Shown piece by piece: positions 32,653 to 40,578 of a DNA stretch of 64,000 bases. Under the pieces are notes generated by a model, which was not told where the DNA came from, searched no databases, and saw nothing but the letters and a program-made list of their open reading frames with translations. The stretch's first letter is position 1. Every line of letters begins with the position of its first letter. The stretch is taken from assembly GCA_016218815.1 (NCBI GenBank), contig JACRCX010000080.1, positions 1 through 64,000 on the forward strand. Reading direction: 5' to 3'. Position numbers and translations under genes: made by a program. This stretch comes from Deltaproteobacteria bacterium. GTDB lineage: Bacteria > Myxococcota_A > Polyangia > DRWM01 > JAAZOP01.

Positions 32653-33933
32653 TCACGCCCCCACTGCCTCCAGTATCCCATACAGCCCCGAATGGGGCAG
32701 CCGGGTGAATCCCGACCAGGCCGCCGCGGCCAGCGTGCCGTCGGAGAGCCACTCGGCAAGGTGCGCGGCGACGGAACGCGGGTCGCGCTGACGCAGGCCG
32801 GCGCCGTGCTCCTCCACCCAGCGACGGTTGTAGCGTTCGTGCACACCGACCGGCCACGAAAGCACCAGGGGGAGGCCGAGGGCGGCGTAGAAAACCATCT
32901 CGCTCGGCTTGGTCCACAGGATGTCGGCCTCCGCCAACACCCCGTTCATCCGCCGCAAGTACGCCTCCATCGTCGGCTCGCGCACGATCTCGATCCGTGA
33001 CCCGAGCGCGCCCTCCAGACCCGTGTCGCGCAAGCACTCGCGGAAACTAGCCTCCACCTCCGCACGCACCCCCGCAACCAGGGTGAGCCGCATGCGGCCC
33101 TCGAGCAGCGGCTTCCGGAACTCCGGGAGGAAGACGCGCGGCAACGCCGACTGCGCTCCCGCTCCGCCCACCGCGAACACGATGTGCGGCGGACGGCCCT
33201 CCTCGGCCTCCGGCAACGGCCCGAGCAGCCGGGCGATCTCCGGGGCCGCATACCCGCGAAACGCACGCGCGGGGTCCAGACGCACCAGTCGCGCGGCGAG
33301 GTTGCGGCGCAGCGCCGGAAGCTCGGGCCCGCCCAGGAGCGCGGGCGGCAACGGGAAGCCCGTGAAGCGGATCCGCTCCGCGGGCACGCCGTACGCCCGC
33401 AACCGCCGGTCCACCCGGTACGCGGGCGTCAGGTACACGATGCGGCTCGCACGCGGGTCGACCGGGACCCAGATGCGGTTGATGTCCGTGTCCGTCACCA
33501 CGCACCACACCGGCGAGATGCCCAGCCGGTCGGCGGCGACGGCGACGGAATAGAACGTCGTCAGCAACGGCGCGCCGGTGCGCCGCAGGTAATCGGCCAG
33601 AGTCCGACCGAGCCGGCCGCTCAGGATCATCCGCTCCAGCGCGTACGTCGCGTACGTGGGCGCCGAGAGATCGCGGAAGGGATAGAGCGGCGGGATGGCG
33701 GTGATCGTGTCCAGCAGCGCGCGCAGCGGCGCGCCCGCGAAGGGCACTTGGGAGGCCCGCGAGATCCGCTCATACGCTACCCGCGTCCGCGCCCACCGCC
33801 GCCGCTCCGCCTCGTCCGCCAGGGGCGGCCGGTCGGCGTGCAACAGCTCGGTGCCCAGCGCCTCCGCCAGCGGCGCCGCCGCGCGCAGGTGCCCGTAGCC
33901 CATCTCGAGAGCGACGACGATGGGGGTGGTCAT
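32653..33933 (-). CDS. GT-B glycosyltransferase (MGDG synthase/GT28-like)
   Basis: The 426-residue protein begins with GYGHLRAAAPLAEALG, the nucleotide-sugar transferase N-terminal loop seen in MGDG synthases and MurG-like enzymes. The C-terminal half has the donor-site region: IVFAVGGAGAQ at the domain junction, then LWTKPSEMVFYAALGLPLVLSW. Sugar and acceptor cannot be predicted, but a glycolipid or cell-wall acceptor is typical. It follows another GT-B enzyme by 70 bases on the same strand, so the two may act in sequence. Confidence 0.8.
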   Translation of the reverse strand: MTTPIVVALEMGYGHLRAAAPLAEALGTELLHADRPPLADEAERRRWARTRVAYERISRASQVPFAGAPLRALLDTITAIPPLYPFRDLSAPTYATYALERMILSGRLGRTLADYLRRTGAPLLTTFYSVAVAADRLGISPVWCVVTDTDINRIWVPVDPRASRIVYLTPAYRVDRRLRAYGVPAERIRFTGFPLPPALLGGPELPALRRNLAARLVRLDPARAFRGYAAPEIARLLGPLPEAEEGRPPHIVFAVGGAGAQSALPRVFLPEFRKPLLEGRMRLTLVAGVRAEVEASFRECLRDTGLEGALGSRIEIVREPTMEAYLRRMNGVLAEADILWTKPSEMVFYAALGLPLVLSWPVGVHERYNRRWVEEHGAGLRQRDPRSVAAHLAEWLSDGTLAAAAWSGFTRLPHSGLYGILEAVGA

Positions 33934-33953
33934 GGGGAGCGCTCGCCCGGATA

Positions 33954-33981
33954 CCCGCTCGCTGAAGCTCGCGGTTCGGGT
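33954..33981. repeat. Degenerate REP-like palindrome
   Basis: CCGCTCGCTGAAGCTCGCGGTTCGG differs from the 24440-24463 unit at only a few positions, keeping the GCTGAAGC loop and the GCGGTTCGG flank. It lies between the two glycosyltransferase genes. Confidence 0.7.
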
Positions 33982-34003
33982 GGAATAGGGTCCGATGGCG
34001 CGT

Positions 34004-35077
34004 TCACGCGACCCCCGCGGCGGCGCGGTCGAGGTGCGCGTCCAGCGCCGTGAACAGGTCGCGGTTGCCGTCCTGCGTCACCACCGCCAATCGCTCCTCG
34101 CACGCCGGAAGTGCGTCCAGGAAACGGCGCAGGACCCCCTCATCGATCTCCGGCGCCGTCATCCCGTACCCGTCCCGCTCCAGGTAGCGCCCGTTCAACA
34201 CCTGCTCGAACTGCCCGCGGACCGGAACCGACAACACCGGCTTGTGTAGGTACACGGCCTCGCCGAGCAGCGTGAACCCGCCGCCCGCAATGACCGCCCG
34301 CGCCGACGCCAGGTCCGCGATGAAACCCGCCTCGTCGAACGGCCGGTAGCGCAAATTCCCCTCGACCGCCTCCTCCTTGATGTCCCGCCGCATGCCGTAG
34401 ATGCGGCACTCGCGCCCCGACCGGGCCAGGATCCCCGTCAGCACGTCGTGCCCCTCGGCCGTCTGGTACACCAGCAGATGCTCCCCCCGCACCGGCTTCG
34501 CCGCGAGAATCTCCGGCCGCAGGATCGGCGGGTGCAGCGACGTCCGCTCCTTGCGGATCTCCGGCCGGAAGTACGTCGTGATGAAGTAGTGGTCGCAGAA
34601 CGGCAGCTTGGCCGTGATGAACGCCCGCGTCAGCTCGAAGTTGGCGTGCGCGCCCTCCAACAGTTCGGCCGGATGCCGGCAGCGGTTGATGATCTGCATG
34701 TTGTCGACCGAGTAGCACGGCAGCCCGTGGGCCTTGGCGTAGAAGTACGTCCACGACTCGAAGTCGCTCACCACGGCCGCCGGCCGGAAGTCCGCGATGA
34801 GGTGGAAGTAGGCCGCGATCTGCGAGGGCAGCGCCGCCGAGCCCTGCAGCACGTTCGACCACACCGTCTTCCCGCGCCGCACCCGGTTCTCGTCGTACAC
34901 GATGTGCAGCCCGTGAATGCGCCGAACGTTGGCAAACCGCTTGGCCAGGTAGTCGGCGGCCCGCGACGACGCCATCACCACGACCTCGTGCCCCTCATCG
35001 ACGAGGTGCGAGAGCACCACGCGCGAGCGCATCGCGTGCCCCATTCCCTCGCCGACCACCCCGTAGAGGATCTTCAT
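34004..35077 (-). CDS. MJ1255-type GT-B glycosyltransferase
   Basis: The 357-residue protein opens with MKILYGVVGEGMGHAMRS, typical of the TIGR00661/MJ1255 family, whose members resemble UDP-GlcNAc:lipid transferases. The C-terminal domain has VIAGGGFTLLGEAVYLHKPV, the donor-sugar binding segment of GT28-like enzymes, and a later QF-x-Q-like segment (RGQFEQVLNGRYLE). The ATG at 35077 is chosen; the frame continues upstream only as a shadow of the GGDEF gene. The activity is probably addition of a sugar to a lipid or polymer. It forms a pair with the gene downstream. Confidence 0.85.
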   Translation of the reverse strand: MKILYGVVGEGMGHAMRSRVVLSHLVDEGHEVVVMASSRAADYLAKRFANVRRIHGLHIVYDENRVRRGKTVWSNVLQGSAALPSQIAAYFHLIADFRPAAVVSDFESWTYFYAKAHGLPCYSVDNMQIINRCRHPAELLEGAHANFELTRAFITAKLPFCDHYFITTYFRPEIRKERTSLHPPILRPEILAAKPVRGEHLLVYQTAEGHDVLTGILARSGRECRIYGMRRDIKEEAVEGNLRYRPFDEAGFIADLASARAVIAGGGFTLLGEAVYLHKPVLSVPVRGQFEQVLNGRYLERDGYGMTAPEIDEGVLRRFLDALPACEERLAVVTQDGNRDLFTALDAHLDRAAAGVA

Positions 35078-35133
35078 GCCGCCGATGGTAGCCAGCGCAT
35101 CCGGAAGCCGCAACCAGGAGCCTCTGCCCTTCC

Positions 35134-35178
35134 CCCTTTGCGTCCTTTGCGGTCCTTGGCGTTCTTTGCGCGAACTTC
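35134..35178 (-). repeat. CGCAAAGG tandem array, copy 2 (inverted)
   Basis: Read on the minus strand this is GAAGTTCGCGCAAAG, then AACGCCAAGG, ACCGCAAAGG and ACGCAAAGGG, almost the same order of units as at 31942-31989. It lies between the divergent glycosyltransferase and GGDEF genes. Confidence 0.88.
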
Positions 35179-35209
35179 CCCCCCCTAACCCACCGCCCGG
35201 CACAAGTGC

Positions 35210-35215
35210 TAGTAT
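35210..35215 (+). promoter_or_regulatory. -10 box TAGTAT of the GGDEF gene, leaderless
   Basis: TAGTAT lies 9 bases before the ATG at 35225. No ribosome binding site is present between them, and no clear -35 box was found at the expected distance. Confidence 0.5.
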
Positions 35216-35224
35216 CTTCGCTCG

Positions 35225-36196
35225 ATGCGCGACCAGCGCCACAGCGCGACTTGGCCCGATCCACCCGGCGGCGATCCCCCCGACGGCTCGGTGCGCGTTC
35301 GCCCGCCGGGCTGCCAGGCGACGGTCCAGCTCAGCAGCGGCCAGGGGCTCAAGCAGCAGCTTTCCGCGACGCTGAAGGAGGCCTTGCGCCCGGTCATCGT
35401 CGTCATGTCCGGCGGCGACGTCGGCAAGCGGATTCCGGTCTGCGGCAACGCCGTGCTCGGCCGCGACCCCACGGCCGACATCGTGCTCGGCGACTCCGGC
35501 GTGTCCTGGCGCCACGCGCGCCTCGAGGATCGCGGCGACGCCTGGGCCGTCGTCGATCTGGGCAGCACGAACGGCACCGTCGTGCGCAACGAGCACTGCC
35601 GCGACGCCGTGCTCGCTCCCGGGGACTCGATCCTGCTCGGACAGACCCTCCTGCGCTTCGAGCTGCGCGACTCGATCGAGCGCGCCTACGACGCCGAGCT
35701 GCAGCGGCTGATCGACATCGACGACCTGTCCGGCCTGTACGTGCGGAGGAAGTTCGACCGCGAGCTGGCGACGCTGGTCGAGGCGGCGCGGACGCGCGGC
35801 GTGCCGCTGGGCCTGCTGGGCATGGACATGGACGGCATCAAGCAGATCAACGACGCGCACGGCCACCTGTTCGGCGCGTACGTCATCGGCGAGACCGGAC
35901 ACCTCATCGGCCGCGTGCTGGTCGGCCGCGGCATCGGCTGCCGCTTCGGCGGCGACGAGTTCTTCGCCGCCCTCCCGGACCTCGACGCGCGCGCAGCGTG
36001 GGACGTGGCCGTGCGGATCCACGCCGAGGTCAACGCCCACCCGTACGCCCGCGACAGCATCCCGCTGCGACCGGGGATCTCGATCGGCGTGGCATCCTTC
36101 CCCGCCGACGCCGGGGACGCCGTCTCGCTCTTCGAGCGCGCGGACAAGGCGCTGTACCGCGCGAAGCAGACGGGAAGAAACCGCGTGTCGCTGTAG
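35225..36196 (+). CDS. FHA-GGDEF diguanylate cyclase
   Basis: This 323-residue cytosolic protein joins an FHA domain (about 59-149; GNAVLGRDPTADIVL, SWRHARL, GSTNGT) to a GGDEF domain (about 160-323). It should make cyclic di-GMP from two GTP. The active site GGDEF is intact at 242-246. The allosteric I-site RxxD expected at 233-236 is replaced by VGRG, so product inhibition through that site is absent. FHA domains bind phosphothreonine, which suggests control by a Ser/Thr kinase. No membrane segment is present. Confidence 0.9.
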   Translation: MRDQRHSATWPDPPGGDPPDGSVRVRPPGCQATVQLSSGQGLKQQLSATLKEALRPVIVVMSGGDVGKRIPVCGNAVLGRDPTADIVLGDSGVSWRHARLEDRGDAWAVVDLGSTNGTVVRNEHCRDAVLAPGDSILLGQTLLRFELRDSIERAYDAELQRLIDIDDLSGLYVRRKFDRELATLVEAARTRGVPLGLLGMDMDGIKQINDAHGHLFGAYVIGETGHLIGRVLVGRGIGCRFGGDEFFAALPDLDARAAWDVAVRIHAEVNAHPYARDSIPLRPGISIGVASFPADAGDAVSLFERADKALYRAKQTGRNRVSL

Positions 36197-36202
36197 GGGG
36201 GG

Positions 36203-36322
36203 TTGGTAGCTCGTAGCTGGTGGCTGGTGGGGGGCTGGTGGCTGGTGGCTCGTGGCTGGTGGTGACCACAAGCTACGAGCTACGAGCTACGAGCTACGAG
36301 CTACGAGCTACGAGCTACGAGC
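36203..36322. repeat. Large heptamer array with inverted halves between convergent genes
   Basis: The left half has units of GGTAGCT, CGTAGCT and GGTGGCT/GGCTGGT. The right half is about seven copies of GCTACGA. Because GCTACGA is the reverse complement of TCGTAGC, the halves can pair to form a long hairpin. The array separates the convergent GGDEF and copA genes, and the copA stop codon lies inside it. It could act as a bidirectional terminator, but no U-tract is present. Confidence 0.88.
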
Positions 36323-38539
36323 CCCCCCCACCCGGCCCAGCCGCAGGCTGTTCAGGACGACGGTGATGCTGGAAAGCGCCATCGCCGCGGCGGCCAGCGC
36401 GGGATGGAAGTCGCGAATCACGGGGGGCAGCGCGGTGACCCAGTGCAGGGCGCCCGCGGCCACGGGCACCAGCGTCACGTTGTAGAAGAACGCCCAGAAC
36501 AGGTTCTGCCGGATCGTACGCAGGACCGCCCCCGACAGCAGCCGCGCGGACAGCACGCCGCGGGGATCGCCGCCCACCAGCGCGACGTCCGCGGCGTCCG
36601 TCGCGACGTCCGTGCCGCCTCCCATCGCGATGCCGACGTCCGCCGCGGCCAGCGCCGGCGCGTCGTTCACCCCGTCACCCACCATCGCCACGACCTCGCC
36701 CCGCCGCCGCGCCTCCTCCACCACCAGGGCCTTGTCCTCCGGCAGCACCCCCGCCCGCACGTCGTCGATCCCCAGCGCCCTCGCTGCCGACTTCGCCGCC
36801 GGCTCCGTGTCCCCGCTCACCAGGACGACGCGCGCGCCCGCCGCGCGAAGCGCCCGTACCGTCTCGGCCGATCCCGCTCTCGGCTCGTCCGCCACCGCCA
36901 ACAGGCCGGAAAAATGCCCGTCGACGGCGACTCCGACGACCGTCCGACCCGCCGCCGCAAGTTCGCCGGCGCGCGCGCGAGCCGCCTCCGGGATCCCGTC
37001 CCGCTCGCCCAGCCACGACAGGCTGCCCACGCGGACGCGCCGATCCCCCACCTTCGCTTCGACGCCCCGCCCCGCGGAGTTTCGGAACTCGCGCATCTCG
37101 GCCGTCGCCAAACCGCGCTCCTTCGCCGCCGCCACCAGCGCCCGGGCGACCGGATGCTCCGAGGCCGCCTCGACGCTCGCCGCGTCCCGCAAGACCGCGT
37201 CGCCGTCGTCGTCGGTCAGCACCGGCCGGCCGCGCGTCAGCGTGCCCGTCTTGTCGAAGAGGAACGTCGTGACCAGGTGCAGCCGCTCCAGCGCCGCGGC
37301 GTCCTTGAACAGCACCCCCTGCCTCGCGCCCGCCGCCGTGCCGACCACGATGGCCGTGGGCGTGGCCAGCCCGAGCGCGCACGGGCAGGCGATGACGAGG
37401 ACCGCGACGAGCCGGACGAGCGCGGGGACGAACGCGCCGCCGATCGCCCACCAGGCGGCGAACACGGCGAGCGCGACGAGGACGATCGCGGGCACGAACC
37501 AGGCGGAGACGCGATCGGCCAGCCGCTGGATGGAGGCGCGACTGGCCTGCGCCCGGCGCACCAGCGCGACGATACGAGCCAGGGCCGTCTCCGCCCCGAC
37601 GCCGGTCACGCGCACGACGAGGCGCCCGTCCGTGTCGACCGTCGCCCCGATGACCTTGTCGCCGGCCCGCCGCGACACCGGCACCGACTCGCCCGTGAGC
37701 ATGCTCTGGTCGACCGCCGCCTCGCCGTCCTCGACCACGCCGTCCGTGGGGATCCGCTCGCCCGGCCGCACGGCCACCCGGTCGCCCTTCCGCAGCACGT
37801 CGGCCGGGACGTCGCGCTCGCCGACGTCATCGACCAGGAGGTGCGCGGTCGCGGGTGCAAGGTCCAGGAGCGACCGGATCGCGTTCGCGGCCCGTCGGCG
37901 CGCGGAGGCCTCCAGCATCTTGCCGACCTTGATCAGCGTGACGATCAGGGCGGAGGTCTCGAAGAAGACGTGGCCGCCCAGGTCGGGGAGGAGGAGCACG
38001 GCAAGCGAGTAGACGTAGGCGGTGCTGGAGCCGAGCGCGACGAGGACGTCCATGTTGGCGCTGCGGTCGCGCAGCGCGGCCAGCGAGCCCTTGTAGTAGT
38101 CCAGGCCGGTGTAGAGCTGGACGGGGGTGGCCAGGGCGCCGAGCAGCCAGCCGAACCAGGCGGCATGGGACCAGTGGCCCAGGAGCGCGAAGTCGCGGGC
38201 CATGGAGAGGACGAAGAGGGGGAGCGTGAAGGCGACGCCGACCAGGAGGGCGCGCCGCTGCCGGCGGACCTCGGCGTCGCGCGCCGCCTGCTCCTCGTCG
38301 TCGCCCGCCGCGGCGCCGTCGCGCACGATCGCGCGGTAGCCCGCGCGGTCGATCGCCGCGGCGATGGCCGGCAGATCGACGAGCGCGGGGTCGTAGGTGA
38401 CGGTGGCGCTCTCGGTGGCCAGGCTGGCGGTCGCGTCAGCGACCCCCGGGAGCTTCGTGCGCAGCGCGCGCTCGACGCGGCCGACGCAGTTGGCGCAGGT
38501 CATCCCGAGGACGGGGATCCGGACCTGTTGCTGCGCCAC
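36308..38539 (-). CDS. copA: Copper-exporting P1B-type ATPase
   Basis: The 743-residue protein has an N-terminal metal-binding domain (GMTCANC, Cys15/Cys18), eight predicted membrane helices, TGES in the actuator domain, the transmembrane CPC metal site (ACPCALG), phosphorylation motif DKTGTLT, an HP motif (SEHPVA) and GDGVNDAPAL. These define a P1B-1 Cu(I) exporter of the inner membrane. The start is GTG 38539, after GAGGTGA. The last residues (GGARSS) and the stop codon are encoded by the heptamer array downstream. No copper regulator is adjacent. Confidence 0.94.
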   Translation of the reverse strand: MAQQQVRIPVLGMTCANCVGRVERALRTKLPGVADATASLATESATVTYDPALVDLPAIAAAIDRAGYRAIVRDGAAAGDDEEQAARDAEVRRQRRALLVGVAFTLPLFVLSMARDFALLGHWSHAAWFGWLLGALATPVQLYTGLDYYKGSLAALRDRSANMDVLVALGSSTAYVYSLAVLLLPDLGGHVFFETSALIVTLIKVGKMLEASARRRAANAIRSLLDLAPATAHLLVDDVGERDVPADVLRKGDRVAVRPGERIPTDGVVEDGEAAVDQSMLTGESVPVSRRAGDKVIGATVDTDGRLVVRVTGVGAETALARIVALVRRAQASRASIQRLADRVSAWFVPAIVLVALAVFAAWWAIGGAFVPALVRLVAVLVIACPCALGLATPTAIVVGTAAGARQGVLFKDAAALERLHLVTTFLFDKTGTLTRGRPVLTDDDGDAVLRDAASVEAASEHPVARALVAAAKERGLATAEMREFRNSAGRGVEAKVGDRRVRVGSLSWLGERDGIPEAARARAGELAAAGRTVVGVAVDGHFSGLLAVADEPRAGSAETVRALRAAGARVVLVSGDTEPAAKSAARALGIDDVRAGVLPEDKALVVEEARRRGEVVAMVGDGVNDAPALAAADVGIAMGGGTDVATDAADVALVGGDPRGVLSARLLSGAVLRTIRQNLFWAFFYNVTLVPVAAGALHWVTALPPVIRDFHPALAAAAMALSSITVVLNSLRLGRVGGARSS

Positions 38540-38566
38540 GCGTCACCTCGCGCGCCGGCAAGGACC

Positions 38567-39142
38567 CTACCAGTTCTCGGCGTGGAGCTCGAACTGCGCC
38601 CGCGGCTGGCCGCAGGCCAGGCAGGCCCCCGGTGCCTCGGGTCCTTCGTGCAGGTAGCCGCAGTTGCGGCAGCGCCAGACCACCGCCTTCTCCCGCTGGA
38701 AGACCCTCCCACCCTCGAGGTTCGCCAGCAGCCCGCGGTAGCGCCGCTCGTGCTGCTTCTCCGCCGTCGCGACCGCCCGGAAGACCGCCGCGATCGCCGC
38801 CAAACCCTCGTCCTCTGCCTTCTTGGCGAACCCGGGGTACATGGTCGTCTGCTCGTAGTTCTCCCCGGCCGCCGCCTCGCGAAGGTTCTCCGCCGTCGTC
38901 CCCACCTTGCCCGCCGGGAATGCGCCGGTGATCTCCACCGTGCCGCCCTCCAAGAAGCCGAAGAACCGCCGCGCGTGCTCGCGCTCGTGCCCCGCCGTCT
39001 CCTCGAACACCGCCGCGATCTGCTCAAGACCTTCCTTCCGCGCCTGGTCGGCGAAGTAGGAGTAGCGGTTGCGCGCCTGCGACTCGCCGGCGAACGCCGC
39101 CATCAGGTTCCGCTCCGTGGTGGTTCCCTTCGTGCTCCTCAT
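38567..39142 (-). CDS. Rubrerythrin
   Basis: This 191-residue peroxide-detoxifying protein has a four-helix di-iron domain with paired Glu and E-x-x-H motifs (GESQARNRY, ETAGHEREHA, TAEKQHERR). A C-terminal rubredoxin-like domain follows, binding one iron through two Cys pairs (CRNCG and CLACG). It reduces hydrogen peroxide with electrons from rubredoxin or NADH oxidoreductases, a trait of anaerobes and microaerophiles. Its ATG at 39142 overlaps the stop of the zinc-ribbon gene as ATGA, behind GGAGGAAGGAAGG. Confidence 0.94.
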   Translation of the reverse strand: MRSTKGTTTERNLMAAFAGESQARNRYSYFADQARKEGLEQIAAVFEETAGHEREHARRFFGFLEGGTVEITGAFPAGKVGTTAENLREAAAGENYEQTTMYPGFAKKAEDEGLAAIAAVFRAVATAEKQHERRYRGLLANLEGGRVFQREKAVVWRCRNCGYLHEGPEAPGACLACGQPRAQFELHAENW

Positions 39143-39381
39143 GGTCCTTCCTTCCTCCCCTCCTGCGTCACGGGCTCCGTGCCCAGACACTGCGGCCCGT
39201 ACGGACACCACTGGGCACAGCCCAGATCGAGCCGTGGGTTCTTCATCCGGAAGCCGCAGGACGGGCATCGTCGCGCCGACTCGTCCTTGAAGAACTCGAG
39301 CGTCGCCCCGCACGAGGTGCACCGGCAGTCGAAGATGTCGTCCGGCTTCCAGTACCGCGTGTCTTGTCCTGGGCATTTCAT
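39139..39381 (-). CDS. Small zinc-ribbon protein coupled to rubrerythrin
   Basis: The 80-residue protein begins MKCPGQDTRYWKPDDIF and has a zinc ribbon (CTSCG and CPSCG) plus further Cys in GCAQWCPYGPQCLG. The same opening is known from the N-terminus of rubrerythrin-linked HD-domain proteins of deltaproteobacteria; here the HD domain is missing. The gene is translationally coupled to rubrerythrin. It may bind a metal or an electron carrier for the peroxide response. No catalytic activity is suggested. Confidence 0.75.
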   Translation of the reverse strand: MKCPGQDTRYWKPDDIFDCRCTSCGATLEFFKDESARRCPSCGFRMKNPRLDLGCAQWCPYGPQCLGTEPVTQEGRKEGP

Positions 39382-39412
39382 GATCGTACTCCCGGGCGCT
39401 TGCGCACGACCC

Positions 39413-40279
39413 CTACCGTCTCGCGCCGAGCCGCCCGGATGCCACAAGCGTGCCACCACGACCGGTCCCCTGGCAATGCTCACAGTAGAACGTGCTGCGC
39501 GACTGCTGGGCGAGGCGAAGGACGCGGGCGCCGCAGGCCCGGCAAGGCGCGCCCTCCCGCCCGTAGACGGCCAGCAGGCGCCCGAAGCCGCCCGGCCGGC
39601 CGCGCGTGTCGCCGAAATCCGAGAAGGTCGTGCCGCAGTGCCGGATCGCGCGCGCCAGGACCGACCGCACCGCTCCGTGGAGCCGTCCGATCTCGTCGCG
39701 GGACAACGACCCGGCCGCGCGGCGCGGATCGAGCCCGGCATGGAACAGGATCTCGGACGCGTAGATGTTGCCGATGCCCTCCAGCCGGTCCTGGCGCAGC
39801 AGCCACGGCTTCAGGCCCTGCCGGCTCCCGGCCAGCAGGCCCGCCAGAGCAGGCGGCGTGAACGCCCGCGTCATCGGGTCGACCCCGGATTGCCCCGCCG
39901 GGGCGTCCCCGGGCACCACGCGCAGGGTCCCGAACCGCCGCGGGTCGACGAAGAGCACGCGTCCCGCGTCGAACCGAAGTGTCGCACGGACGTGTCTCGG
40001 GTTGCCTCGTGTCTCGCCGGAGTCGAGCCAGATCAGGCGGCCGGTCATGCGCAAGTGACACAGCAGGCGGCAGGTCGGCGGGTCGCCTGCCGTGGGCCCC
40101 AGGGTGATCGCAACCTGCTTCCCCAGGCGCGTCACGCCCAGCACCCTCCGGCCCTGTGCCCGGTGACGGTCGGGGACCTTCAGCAGCGCATCGCGGACTT
40201 CGATCCGCCGGAGGATGCGACCCGCCAGGAGGGGCGCGAGCTGCCGCGCCACCGTCTCCACCTCGGGCAGCTCCGGCAC
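39413..40279 (-). CDS. mutM: Formamidopyrimidine-DNA glycosylase
   Basis: The 288-residue DNA repair enzyme excises oxidised purines such as 8-oxoguanine. After Met removal the N-terminus is PELPEVETVARQL, supplying the catalytic Pro1 and Glu2. GNIYASEILF and the C-terminal zinc finger, with Cys pairs CRACG and CEHCQ 16 residues apart, complete the signature. The start is GTG 40279, needed to put Pro at position 2. It lies 4 bases after a small gene and ahead of the rubrerythrin pair, so oxidative-stress functions cluster here. Confidence 0.93.
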   Translation of the reverse strand: MPELPEVETVARQLAPLLAGRILRRIEVRDALLKVPDRHRAQGRRVLGVTRLGKQVAITLGPTAGDPPTCRLLCHLRMTGRLIWLDSGETRGNPRHVRATLRFDAGRVLFVDPRRFGTLRVVPGDAPAGQSGVDPMTRAFTPPALAGLLAGSRQGLKPWLLRQDRLEGIGNIYASEILFHAGLDPRRAAGSLSRDEIGRLHGAVRSVLARAIRHCGTTFSDFGDTRGRPGGFGRLLAVYGREGAPCRACGARVLRLAQQSRSTFYCEHCQGTGRGGTLVASGRLGARR

Positions 40280-40283
40280 GGGC

Positions 40284-40535
40284 TCAATCCCACTTTCCGG
40301 CGCGGCGGTGCTTCTCGCACTCTTCCTCGGCATGCCGCCGGAGCTTGTACGCCATGTCGCGCAGCGTGCCGTAGAGGATGGCGCACGACGGATCGGCGTG
40401 GTCCCGCTCGCCCTCGTCCGCGAGGGCCAGCATCTCGCGCGACAGGCGGAGGGCCCGGCGGAGGTTCTGGTTTTCCGGCTTGCCGTCTGCCTGCTCCAGG
40501 GCGAGCTGTGTCGGGTCGGTGCGTTCGGGCTGCAT
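40284..40535 (-). CDS. Small conserved hypothetical protein
   Basis: The 83-residue protein is soluble, helical and highly charged. Its core is LRLSREMLALADEGERD, followed by CAILYGTLRDMAYKLRRHAE, ending in basic residues. I recall similar short proteins in deltaproteobacterial genomes, always without known function. The ATG at 40535 is chosen for its codon pattern. It lies between the sigma54 regulator and mutM, 4 bases before the latter, so it is probably cotranscribed with mutM. Confidence 0.7.
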   Translation of the reverse strand: MQPERTDPTQLALEQADGKPENQNLRRALRLSREMLALADEGERDHADPSCAILYGTLRDMAYKLRRHAEEECEKHRRAGKWD

Positions 40536-40578
40536 TGTCGGACCGGCGTAGCGAGCCTCGTGCCAGCCTGCGGGCGTC

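Noticed and set aside
32391..32846. Minus-strand frame of 151 codons as a gene
   Set aside because: It overlaps the real end of a glycosyltransferase in another frame, has no start signal and no recognisable domain.
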